Shown here piece by piece: positions 58,201 through 64,000 of a stretch of DNA of 64,000 nucleotides (position 1 is its first letter; each line of letters begins with the position of its first letter). A program made the translations under genes and the position numbers. The notes under the pieces were generated by a model. That model ran no database searches and was not told the DNA's origin. It saw nothing but the letters and a program-made list of their open reading frames with translations. The stretch comes from Piliocolobus tephrosceles. Lineage: Eukaryota; Chordata; Mammalia; Primates; Cercopithecidae. The stretch spans positions 129,441,218-129,505,217 of the forward strand of contig NC_045441.1 of assembly GCF_002776525.5 (NCBI RefSeq). Direction: 5' to 3'.

Positions 58201-61200
58201 TACTAAAAATACAAAAAATTAGCCGGGCATGGTGGCATGCACCTGCAATCCCAGCTACTCGGGAGGCTGAGGCAGAAGAATCGCCTGAACCCGGGAGGCA
58301 GAGCTTGCAGTGAGCCGAGATTGCACCACTGCACTCCAGTCTGGGTGACAGAGCGAGACTCTGTCTCAAAAACATAAATAAATAATAAAAGGGGGCAAGG
58401 CAGACTTAGAAACCATTCACAACCCTTCTTCTTGGTCCATATATAATCCTGTAATACTTTCAAAGGCCCAAAAGTACACATTAAAAAATATCAATTTTGC
58501 CTTTTTAATCACATACTAGATCAGGGTCAGGAAAGCAGGGCTCTTTGGCCAAGTCTGGCCACGCCTAACTGTCCCATGTTTTCTGTGACTTATTTTGCTC
58601 TACAGAGCTGAGTAGTTGGGAGAGAGACTGGATGGTTTCCCAAAGTTGAAAATATTTACTCTCTGCCTCTTCATGGAAGGTTTGTCAACCCCTGCATTAA
58701 AGATCAGATAAGCTGAGGGGCACGAGACAACATTCCTCAGAACATATATATTCCTAAAATAAAGTATCCAAGAGAGGCTCGATACTTAAGGAAGCTTTAT
58801 CCCAGGCAGAGGGGATGTCACGGGCTCTCTTACCTCCCTGGCAGTGGTGAGATGTGAGCGGCCCTTACCGGTATGACTCCAGGAAGGCAACACGCCTGGT
58901 AGAAGCTTATTGCCTTGACTTGGGCGACAGAACTATCGTCTTGGATTGAATAATTCGGCTCATACTCCTCTTCATTTTCACCACCATTAATTAATGGCCT
59001 GTGTGAGTCTTCTTCAAAGTTTTCTTCTGCCTCAATACCTGAGAGACCTAAAACAACAGCGACAGCCACTGTTTATGGAGAGACCACCACGTGCGAAGGG
59101 CTCCGCATACATCACTACTTATGGGGCGATGTTATTTTTATTTCCATTTTACAGAAACAGCAACGAAGGTCCAGAGACCAAGGTCAACTACGGTCAATTA
59201 AAGTCACACAGTCTGTCTAAAAATCCTCAAAAGATAGAAGAATTGTACATCTGTTTGCTTCTGTGGTTTCGCTTGTATGTAATCTGTATTTAAGTACAGG
59301 TATCATTTTTGTGAATCATTTTTATGGATGAAAAGAAATGTTTCAAGAAGTGAAATTAGAAATACATCCATGTTCATTCCTTGCCAGTGTCTCAATTATA
59401 AAAATCATTTGCAAATGTGAAGCTTTTCCTGTATCTATAAAAGACGTGCATCACTCCCCTCAAACACGTCCAGCTGTGCCAGGGGCTGGCTACAATGTCG
59501 ACAGGACTCAAACGGCAGTACTGTTCTCCTTTCACTCACTAAAAGGAGCTCAGAGTTTTCCTAGGAAAAAAGAGATTCGATTTCTTGGCCTCAGATTTCC
59601 TGTTGGCCATAATAGTAAGACATTCGGAATAGAAGGGACGGCTTCTCCTCACCAATTTCTTCTGGTGACACCAGGAGTCCAAAGAAGATAACGATCCCAC
59701 CGGCAAACTGCACAGACGCCGTCACCAGAAAGGCATACTGGAGGAGAGGGGGAAAGGGGGTCCTTACATATCTGGGGACAGTCATCACAAGCATATTCAG
59801 TAAAGGCAGGTGGGGGGAGGTAGGGGTCGGGGAGAGGTGGGAAGGGAGACTGGGAAGCAAGGGAGCAGCCAGTGCTTCTACTGGGCCAGGCGTTGTGCAA
59901 AGTGTTCTACTCGTGTTTTCTCATTTAATTCTTCCTGGTGATTCTATGAGGCTCAGAGAAGAAAATTAAGGTCCCCTGGATACTAAGTGGTACTATTATA
60001 GTTGTGAAATTAGACTAGCTCCAAAAATCTAGTTATTTGTATCACATAGCCTCTTATAAAAGACAGTATCTGCCCTCGAAGATATTACATACAGTTGAGG
60101 GGATTAAATACATGAAACAATATTATAAAGCACCATGTAGTTGAATAAATGAGAAGGCCCAATCCTACTGAGAAACATATACAGGAATCGAGATGAAGGA
60201 AAGAGCTGAAGAGGCTGAAGCAGTAAGACACTGTCTTAGGGAAGAATGGAAACTGAAAGCCAATTGTCCATCTTTCCAGGCACATGGTAAGCAAAGGCAC
60301 AGGGTGGAAAGAGATAGAAAGCTTACTGCACAACTCAAGCAGAGGGCTTCTGTTAGGGTATAATAGGAAAGAAAACTGATTTGGAAAGGTGACAGGTAGA
60401 TTAAAGACTCTCCAACCCCAGGCTGCACCGCTGAATTTTTATTTAACAGAGAATGGAGCCTGATGTGGACACTGAATTTTTAAACCAGTGAGTGACAAAA
60501 TTAAAGCAGTGTTTCCAGAAGTCAAATCTGAGAGCAGCACAGAAGGTGAACAGAAATTTTCATCTGAACCAACTATACAATCCAGGTGTGAGGCTAAGAA
60601 GCCTAGAATAAAGGTGGCCATGAATAAAGGGAATGAAGGACTTCTCACTGACCCTAACTACAGCAAAACTCTTGGTGAGCTGTTTAAAAATGTATCCACT
60701 TTTTAAAAGAGCAAACTTACTTTTAATAATTTAGGTTTTTGAGTAGGTGATATATTCACATGATTCAAGCAATAGAGGAATAAGATGTACAGTAAAAGCT
60801 GGGCATGGCGGCTCATGCCTATAATCCCAGCACTTGGGGAGGCCAAGGTGGGCGGATCACCTGAGGTCAGGAGTTCGAGACTAGCCTGGCCAACATGGTG
60901 AAATCCCGTCTCTACTAAAAATACAAAAATTACTCAGGCATGGTGGCATACACCCGTAATCTCAGCTACTCAGGAGACTGAGACAAGAGAATCCCCTGAA
61001 CCCAGGAGGTTGCGGTAAGCTGAGATCACGCCATTGCACTCCAGCCTGTATGACAGAGTGAGACTCAGTCATGGAAAAAAGAAAAAAATGTACAGTAAAA
61101 ACTCTCCCTCCCACCCCACCTTCCCTATCTGCTCAATTCTTCCAATTTTCTCAACATATAACCATTGCTGTTCATTTTTACTGCCCAGAAATTGTTTTGG

Positions 61201-63325
61201 AAACATACAAGCTAATACAAGCATATTCTCTTTCATTCTTCCTTCTTACAAAAATGGCATTCAATACAGTTTTGCACCCTTGCTGTCTTCACTTAGCACA
61301 CTATTTTTTTTTTTTTTTTGAGACAGAGTCTCGCTTTGTCACCCAGGCTGGAGTGCAGTGGTGCGATCTTGGTTCACTGCAACCTCTGCCTCTCAGATTC
61401 AAGAAATTCTCTGCCTCAGCCTCTGGAATAGATGGGATTACAGGTGCCCGTGAACATGCTCAGCTAATTTTTGTATTTTTAGTAGAGACGGGATTTCACC
61501 ATGTTGGCCAGGCTGGTCTTGAACTCCTGACCTTGTGATCCACCTGCCTTGGCCTCCCAAAGTGCTGGGATTACAGGCATGAGCCACCGCACCCAGCCCA
61601 CTTAGCACACTTTTGAGATTGTTGCAGTGCACTGCTCTGTAACATTCTGGCATTATAAACAATGCCAAAATAAAGAACCTTGTAGATGTGCCATTTGCAT
61701 GTCTTTCAGTCTATTCATCTGTGTGAGTAATTCCTGGAGGTGGAACTGCTCAGTGTGTATAGCTGTAATTTTGATAAGATACTGCCTTATTGATCCCTCC
61801 AGGAGTTAGTGACTCTGTTAGTCTTTCCGTTGCAATGCCTGTGTCTTCAGGTTCTTACAAGTACAACATGTCTTTTTCGAACTTTTGGATTTTTACCAGT
61901 CTAATAAGTATAGAGTATAGTTTTTCTTCCCCCCCCACCCACTTTTTTTTAAATAACATAGCTTTAATTTGCATTTCCCTGCTAAGTTCTGTAAGAACAG
62001 AGATTTTTGTCTCTTTTGGTCAGTCCTATATTCTACAGTTCTAAGAGCACATACGGGGAGTTAAATATTTATTAAATGAATAAGCAGTGAGTAGAATATT
62101 TTACATATGGTTACAAGCCATTTCTACATCCTTTCCATGAACTATACATTCAAATTCTGTATCTTTCTGTTGTTGATCTTTTTCTTAAAATTCATGGATG
62201 CTCTTTACATATGAGGGGGATTAGCCTTTGTTTTTTGGTGTTTTTTATTTGAGACAGGGTCTTGCTCCATCACCCAGATTGGAGTGCAGTGGTGTGTCTT
62301 GGCTCACTGTACCCTTCAGTTCCCAGGCTCAAGCAATCAATCCTCCCACCTCAGCCTCCTGAATAGCAGGAACTACAGGCACACACCCCCACATTCAGCT
62401 AATTTTTTAGTTTTTTTGTAGACAGGAGATCTTATTATATTGCCCAGGCTGGTCTTGAACTCCTGGGCTCAAGTGATCCTTCTACTTCAGCCTCCTAAAG
62501 TGCTGGGATTACAGGTGTGAGCCACCATGCCTGACCTAGATTAGTCCTTTATCTGTAACATCAGTTGCAAATACTTCTCAACTGGTTATGTGTCTTTAGG
62601 CTCTCCACAGTGTTTTTGTTATGAATAATTTTTTATATTAAATAATACTGTGGCCATTTAAAACTATGTAGAACTGTGTCTGGATAATTTTTATGTGTTT
62701 GAATATATCAGAAATTTGTCTACTTTTAATGAATATATCAAAAGGTTGTCTACTTTTTTTTTAAAATTAATTTATTTTTTAATGGAGTCTCACTCTGTCA
62801 CCCAGGCTGGAGTGAAGTGGTGTGACCTTGGCTCACTGCAACCTCCGCCTCCCGGGTTCAAGTGATTCTCCTGCCTCAGCATCCGGAGTAGCTGGGACTA
62901 TAGGTATGCACCACCACACCCAGCTAATTTTTGTATTTTTTGAGTAGAGACGGGGTTTCACCATGTTGGCCAAGCTAGTCTCAAACTCCTGACCTCAGGT
63001 GATCCGCCCACCTTAGCCTCCCAAAGTGCTGGGGTTACAGGGGTGAGCCACCCTGCCCGGCCAGAAGTTTGACTACTTTTAATACAAGCCTTGCCCTATC
63101 CAGACACCATTCTACATCGTTTTAAATGGCCACAGTATTATTTAATATATAAAAAGCAACACACATGTGCGCACACAGACACACACACACAGAGAGAGAG
63201 AGCACGAGAGCTAGAAAACAACACCTACCTCATAACCATACTGAAGAACAGAAGAAGCTAGGCACGCTCCCAAAATGTTGCCCACAGAAGCACAGGCACT
63301 CCAGAGACCAAAAACAACTCCTCGT
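43133..63325 (-). CDS. SLC37A3: SLC37A3, C-terminal two thirds (nine exons, 5' part beyond window)
   Basis: SLC37A3 belongs to the SLC37 sugar-phosphate exchanger branch of the major facilitator superfamily. Family knowledge places it in ER and lysosomal membranes, where it works with ATRAID in releasing nitrogen-containing bisphosphonates from lysosomes; its natural substrate is less clear than for SLC37A4. The sequence shows nine minus-strand exons with GT/AG ends and matching phases, encoding 320 residues and a stop. The encoded part holds eight likely membrane helices: two before a long acidic cytosolic loop and six after it. Human SLC37A3 is about 494 residues from memory, so roughly 174 N-terminal residues and the promoter lie to the right of the window. 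No frameshift or internal stop is seen. SLC37A1 and SLC37A2 are the nearest alternatives, but the loop and C-terminal tail match my recollection of SLC37A3. Confidence 0.95.
43902..44161 (+). mobile_element. Old Alu, 5'-truncated
   Basis: It begins at CAGGAGTTTGAGACCAGCC and contains a short repeat (CACCTGAGCCCGGGAT/CACCTGAGCCCAGGAG). Confidence 0.9.
44529..44874 (+). mobile_element. Alu with (GAA)n tail
   Basis: A complete Alu with an expanded AAG/AAAG tail at 44810-44874. It lies about 145 bp from exon 8. Confidence 0.95.
45020..45085 (-). CDS. SLC37A3: SLC37A3 exon (window exon 8 of 9)
   Basis: This 66-bp exon (22 codons, phase 0 at both ends) has acceptor TCTCCCTTTTAG and donor ATG/GTAAGTAGG, a strong consensus donor. 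It encodes YLVSLIRDKLGWMWVFYFF, which is the end of TM11, a short basic turn and the start of TM12. It lies between an Alu in + orientation and one in - orientation, both within 300 bp. Confidence 0.95.
45312..45344. repeat. (TTTA)n Alu tail
   Basis: TTTA units form the reversed tail of the next Alu. Confidence 0.85.
45345..45629 (-). mobile_element. Alu (AluS/Y type) with target-site duplication
   Basis: AGGTTTATTT precedes and follows it. It is in the opposite orientation to the Alu on the other side of exon 8. Confidence 0.94.
45942..46243 (-). mobile_element. Alu (AluY type) in L1 with target-site duplication
   Basis: CATTTTAA occurs on both sides. It runs from poly-T to CCGCGCCCAGCC. 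Confidence 0.94.
46534..46826 (-). mobile_element. Alu (AluS type) in L1
   Basis: It runs from TTTTTTTTGGAGACGGAG to ATGGTGCCCGGCC. Confidence 0.95.
47587..48211 (-). mobile_element. Old Alu (AluJ type) interrupted by a second Alu
   Basis: The T tail and GACAGGGTCTT end at 47621. The element resumes after the insert with GACAGGGTCTGGCTC and ends at CACACCCAGCC. Confidence 0.9.
47622..47927 (+). mobile_element. Alu inserted into the older Alu
   Basis: It starts GGCCTGGCAAGGTGG and ends in an A tail. GACAGGGTCT of the host Alu is duplicated on both sides. Confidence 0.93.
48349..48388. repeat. Perfect 17-bp inverted repeat with 6-base loop
   Basis: GCACCTGTCACGGTGTA (48349-48365) is followed by CCCCTT and then its exact reverse complement (48372-48388). 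Confidence 0.98.
48985..49130 (-). mobile_element. L2-like LINE fragment
   Basis: GTGTGCCAGGCACTGTTCTC with GAAGCTCATGGTACAGC and GACAGACGTTAACAAG follow the antisense L2 3' end. Confidence 0.65.
49200..49560 (+). mobile_element. Probable L2 fragment
   Basis: TTAATGACCTCCTAGATGTC and GACGACTCTCAAATCCATC resemble the L2 coding region. Heavily diverged. Confidence 0.45.
49715..49885 (-). mobile_element. MER20-like hAT DNA transposon
   Basis: GAAGGCTTGCTGAAAATACA and CAGATGATTCTGATACC match antisense MER20 as I recall it. Confidence 0.65.
50391..50542 (-). CDS. SLC37A3: SLC37A3 exon (window exon 7 of 9)
   Basis: This 152-bp exon has acceptor GTGACTTCAG and donor CAG/GTGAGAG. It enters in phase 1 and ends in phase 0. 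It encodes the rest of TM10 (FFIGGPSNMISSAISADLG), a cytosolic loop (RQELIQGSSEA) and the glycine-rich start of TM11 (GIVDGSGSIGAAVGQ). The small-residue content is typical of the tightly packed C-terminal MFS helices. Confidence 0.95.
51137..51439 (+). mobile_element. Alu (AluS type), first of the tandem pair
   Basis: It starts GGCTGGGCGCAGTGG and ends in an (AAAAT)n-type tail. Confidence 0.95.
51461..51758 (+). mobile_element. Alu (AluS type), second of the tandem pair
   Basis: It starts GGCTGGGGATGGTGG and ends in an (AAAT)n tail. Confidence 0.95.
51982..52280 (+). mobile_element. Alu (AluY type) with target-site duplication
   Basis: AAAAATCTTAGAAAAT and AAAAATCTTAAGAAAAT flank it. Confidence 0.95.
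52516..52563 (-). CDS. SLC37A3: SLC37A3 48-bp cassette-type exon (window exon 6 of 9)
   Basis: This 48-bp exon is bounded by acceptor TGTCTTCCCTCACAG and donor ACAG/GTGCGG. Both ends are in phase 1, so it adds 16 codons in frame. It encodes SPNDKAINALLMTVT, the TM9-TM10 turn and the start of TM10. From memory, human SLC37A3 has 494- and 478-residue isoforms. The 16-residue difference equals this exon, so I infer that it is the alternatively spliced one. Confidence 0.93.
52564..53169 (-). other. SLC37A3: SLC37A3 short intron without repeats (exon 5 to exon 6)
   Basis: This 606-bp intron is the only one besides 59048-59652 that contains no Alu. It lies between two exons that can both be skipped in frame. 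I see no other element in it. Confidence 0.9.
53170..53271 (-). CDS. SLC37A3: SLC37A3 exon (window exon 5 of 9), MFS motif A-like loop
   Basis: This 102-bp exon starts and ends in phase 1, so skipping it would keep the frame. It completes TM8 and the TM8-TM9 turn, GFISDVLQKR, which resembles MFS motif A (G-x-x-x-D followed by basic residues), and then encodes TM9 (APVLALSLLLAVGS). The donor is AGTC/GTGAGT. The acceptor, CTGTGCTTGAAG, lacks a good pyrimidine tract and is the weakest looking in the gene. Confidence 0.94.
53405..53707 (+). mobile_element. Alu (AluS/Y type), about 130 bp from exon 5
   Basis: It starts GGGCGTGGTGGCTCACG and ends in a long pure A run. Confidence 0.95.
53932..54259 (+). 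mobile_element. Old Alu with 44-bp internal tandem duplication
   Basis: The units starting GCTTGGGCCCAGGAGG (54120-54163) and GCTTGAACCCAGGAGG (54164-54207) both end in GTATTGTGC. Confidence 0.92.
54289..54594 (+). mobile_element. Old Alu (AluJ type)
   Basis: It follows the previous Alu after a 29-bp spacer. It starts near GTGGGCACAGTGGCTC and ends in an A tail. Confidence 0.93.
55185..55490 (+). mobile_element. Tigger-like non-autonomous DNA transposon
   Basis: GACCCCCGCGGATGCCTGAA, TAACATAAGTTATGTGAATG and the end AAACCACAGATAAGGGGGG fit a Tigger-class element. The TTCCCCTTTATCC start is complementary in outline to that end. Confidence 0.65.
55924..56065 (-). CDS. SLC37A3: SLC37A3 exon (window exon 4 of 9)
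   Basis: This 142-bp exon has acceptor GCTTTTCTTGTAG and donor GTAG/GTATGC. It enters in phase 0 and ends one base into a glycine codon. It encodes TM7, with the aromatic run NYSFFFWLPFYL, then a loop NNFGWKEAEADK and the start of TM8 (WYDVGGIV). Confidence 0.95.
57351..57655 (+). mobile_element. Young AluY, Old World monkey type, perfect target-site duplication
   Basis: AGAAGGGGATTGAC occurs identically at 57337-57350 and 57656-57669. GAGATCCGGCCACTGCACTC is present and the A tail is uninterrupted. Confidence 0.96.
57815..57930 (-). mobile_element. MIR-like SINE fragment
   Basis: GGGGAACTGAGACACACGG with GTGTCACAGAAAGTTAGTGG follows antisense MIR. Confidence 0.6.
58092..58384 (+). mobile_element. 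Alu with short left-arm deletion and target-site duplication
   Basis: TAAAAGGGGACAAG and TAAAAGGGGGCAAG flank it. Confidence 0.94.
58869..59047 (-). CDS. SLC37A3: SLC37A3 exon (window exon 3 of 9), central acidic loop
   Basis: This 179-bp exon, the longest coding exon seen, completes a split glycine codon and ends in phase 0 at CCG/GTAAGG. It encodes most of the hydrophilic loop that joins the two six-helix halves. The loop is strongly acidic, with GIEAEENFEED followed by SHRPLINGGENEEEYEP, then leads into the pre-TM7 sequence FYQACCLPGVIP. The acceptor is TGTTGTTTTAG. Because the loop faces the cytosol, it is the natural place for sorting or regulatory motifs. Confidence 0.95.
59048..59652 (-). 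other. SLC37A3: SLC37A3 short intron (exon 2 to exon 3)
   Basis: This 605-bp intron has no Alu. A MIR-like stretch lies at about 59078-59215, next to exon 3, recognisable from the CCATTTTACAGA and AAAGTCACACAG blocks. The rest is single-copy sequence. Confidence 0.9.
59078..59215 (-). mobile_element. MIR-like SINE fragment
   Basis: TTTCCATTTTACAGAAACAG with TTAAAGTCACACAGTC is diverged antisense MIR. Confidence 0.6.
59653..59737 (-). CDS. SLC37A3: SLC37A3 exon (window exon 2 of 9)
   Basis: This 85-bp exon has acceptor CCCCTCTCCTCCAG and donor ATTG/GTGAGG. It starts in phase 0 and ends one base into a glycine codon. It encodes a hydrophobic segment starting YAFLVTASVQFAGG and ending in the cytosolic sequence SPEEIG. 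I read it as TM6, the last helix of the N-terminal half, running into the central loop. Confidence 0.95.
59880..59970 (-). mobile_element. MIR-like SINE fragment
   Basis: GCCAGGCGTTGTGCAAAGTG and TCTCATTTAATTCTTCCTGG follow antisense MIR. Confidence 0.6.
60800..61086 (+). mobile_element. Alu with target-site duplication
   Basis: ATGTACAGTAAAA occurs on both sides. Confidence 0.94.
61303..61598 (-). mobile_element. Alu (AluS type) with target-site duplication
   Basis: CACTTAGCACACT occurs on both sides. Confidence 0.95.
62231..62536 (-). mobile_element. Old Alu (AluJ type)
   Basis: GATTAG at both flanks is probably the remnant of the target copies. It runs from a T-rich tail to CATGCCTGACC. 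Confidence 0.92.
62762..63062 (-). mobile_element. Alu (AluS type)
   Basis: It runs from TTTTTAATGGAGTCTCAC to CCTGCCCGGCC. CTACTTTT occurs at both flanks. Confidence 0.94.
63160..63203. repeat. (CA)n(GA)n microsatellite beside exon 1
   Basis: CACA runs pass into GAGAGA. It lies about 25 bp below the donor of window exon 1. Confidence 0.85.
63229..63325 (-). CDS. SLC37A3: SLC37A3 exon (window exon 1 of 9)
   Basis: This 97-bp exon enters with the last base of a split codon and leaves in phase 0. The acceptor is ...TTTTCCATCTTAG after a pyrimidine-rich stretch, and the donor is GAG/GTAGGTGT. It encodes 32 residues beginning RGVVFGLWSACASVGN and ending LQYGYE. The glycine- and alanine-rich stretch is a typical MFS helix, probably TM5. 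The exon before it is outside the window. The intron on the low-coordinate side begins near a CA/GA microsatellite. Confidence 0.95.
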
Positions 63326-63472
63326 CTAAGATGGAAAACAGTGGAGACAAAGGACCATGGTCAGAAGAGATACTCTGGGCAGTTCAAAATACAAAACAGC
63401 CAAAACAACCAGGGTGCATACTACCAAGACTAAACACGCTATTTTAAAAGTTTTTAAAAATACACTAAAATA

Positions 63473-63772
63473 GGCCGGGCACAGTGGCTCACACCTGTAA
63501 TACCAGTACTTTGGGAGGCCAAGGTGGGCAGATCACCTGAGGTCAGGAGCTCGAGACCAGCCTGACCAACATGGAGAAAGCCCATCTCTACTAAAAATAC
63601 AAAATCAGCTGGGCGTGGTGGCATGCGCCTGTAATCCCAGCTACTCGGAAGGCTGAGGCAAGAGAACAGCTTGAACCTGCAAGGCGGAGGTTGCAGTAAG
63701 CCGAGATCACGCCACTGCACTCCAGCCTTGGCAATAGAGCAAGACTCCGCCTCCCCCCACCCTCCAAAAAAA
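63473..63772 (+). mobile_element. Alu (AluS type)
   Basis: It starts GGCCGGGCACAGTGG. Its A tail is replaced by a C-rich interruption (CTCCCCCCACCCTCC). Confidence 0.93.
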
Positions 63773-63784
63773 AGCTGTATCCAG

Positions 63785-63962
63785 AATGCAAGGCACTCTC
63801 AAAACTCAGTAAAATATGACAACAGACAATGCAACAGAATGGTAAAAAGTATGAATCCACAATCATCTCAAAATACAAAGTCTTTGAAAAGTGGGCAAAA
63901 GATTTTAATAGATACTTCACACAAAAAAATATGCAAATAAGCACATGAAAAAACACTCAATT
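63785..63962 (+). mobile_element. L1 fragment (sense)
   Basis: GGGCAAAAGATTTTAATAGA and TGCAAATAAGCACATGAAAA match the L1 ORF2 3' region. Confidence 0.75.
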
Positions 63963-64000
63963 GGCCAGGCAAGATGGCTCACGCCTGTAATCCCAGCCTT
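63963..64000 (+). mobile_element. Alu, cut by window edge
   Basis: GGCCAGGCAAGATGGCTCAC is the start of an Alu whose remainder lies outside. Confidence 0.93.

Larger units (their letters stand above)
56066..58868 (-). other. SLC37A3: SLC37A3 intron (exon 3 to exon 4)
   Basis: It carries a young AluY (57351-57655), an older Alu (58092-58384) and a MIR-like fragment near 57815-57930. The stretches 56066-57336 and 58385-58868 are single-copy sequence in which I recognise nothing. Confidence 0.9.
60715..62760 (-). mobile_element. Old L1 3' part, antisense, with three Alus
   Basis: TTTTTGAGTAGGTGATATAT, ACTCTCCCTCCCACCCC and TAATTTGCATTTCCCTGCTA are antisense L1 landmarks. The alignment is loose and an L1 relative such as HAL1 is possible. 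Confidence 0.7.
59738..63228 (-). other. SLC37A3: SLC37A3 intron (exon 1 to exon 2)
   Basis: This 3.5-kb intron is mostly an old antisense L1 (about 60715-62760) carrying four Alus. MIR-like fragments lie near 59880-59970 and 60060-60150. The stretch 60150-60715 is single-copy sequence with nothing recognised. Confidence 0.9.
63326..64000 (-). other. SLC37A3: SLC37A3 intron, cut by the window edge
   Basis: The acceptor side lies next to window exon 1. It contains an Alu (63473-63772), an L1 fragment (63785-63962) and the start of another Alu at the edge. The upstream exon is not in the window. Confidence 0.9.

Noticed and set aside
43133..63325. SLC37A3 as a possible pseudogene
   Set aside because: All visible exons keep introns, GT/AG ends, phase and an intact frame to the stop, which rules out a processed or obviously broken copy.

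Overview
The window is nuclear DNA from a primate, most likely an Old World monkey (Cercopithecidae such as macaque, baboon or guenon). More than fifty Alu insertions of different ages are scattered through it, together with old L1, L2, MIR, ERVL/MaLR and DNA-transposon remains. The youngest AluY copies (11433-11715, 30921-31247, 39529-39815, 57351-57655) share a variant right-arm sequence (a CCGG in place of the usual CGCG, just before the CACTGCACTCC block) that I associate with cercopithecid AluY lineages. The species call rests on that recognition and on no database search.

One protein-coding gene is present: SLC37A3, on the minus strand from about 41.1 kb to the right edge. Nine exons were placed by matching reading frame, split codons and GT/AG junctions. 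Read right to left they are 63325-63229, 59737-59653, 59047-58869, 56065-55924, 53271-53170, 52563-52516, 50542-50391, 45085-45020 and 43225-43133 (ending at the stop). Together they encode 320 residues, the C-terminal two thirds of this 12-helix major facilitator protein. The first exons and the promoter lie beyond position 64000. A 3' UTR of about 2 kb probably runs to an AATAAA at 41106-41111 and carries an old DNA transposon. Every visible junction is intact, so I infer a working gene.

Positions 1-41 kb hold no gene that I can support. I read this part as intergenic DNA downstream of SLC37A3. It contains an antisense ERVL integrase relic (about 0.85-1.43 kb), a crowded Alu cluster (3.1-5.0 kb), MER20 (8.3 kb), a MaLR-type LTR split by an Alu (13.7-14.5 kb), a long antisense L1 (15-16.9 kb), single-copy and L2/MIR sequence (21.4-26.8 kb), and an old sense L1 (26.9-31.3 kb) broken by five Alus and one LTR. 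A 100-N assembly gap (39429-39528) sits inside an AluY that is itself inside an older Alu.

I found no undescribed gene system. The most unusual signals are small rearrangements: two perfect hairpins (48349-48388 and 24768-24800) that look like template-switch mutations, a triple target site holding two tandem Alus (51116-51778), a duplicated Alu fragment carrying private variants (3131-3235 and 4378-4480), and a solitary Alu left monomer (21228-21378). In the gene, the points worth following are an in-frame 48-bp cassette exon, an exon flanked closely by inverted Alus, and an off-register acidic dileucine-like motif in the central loop.
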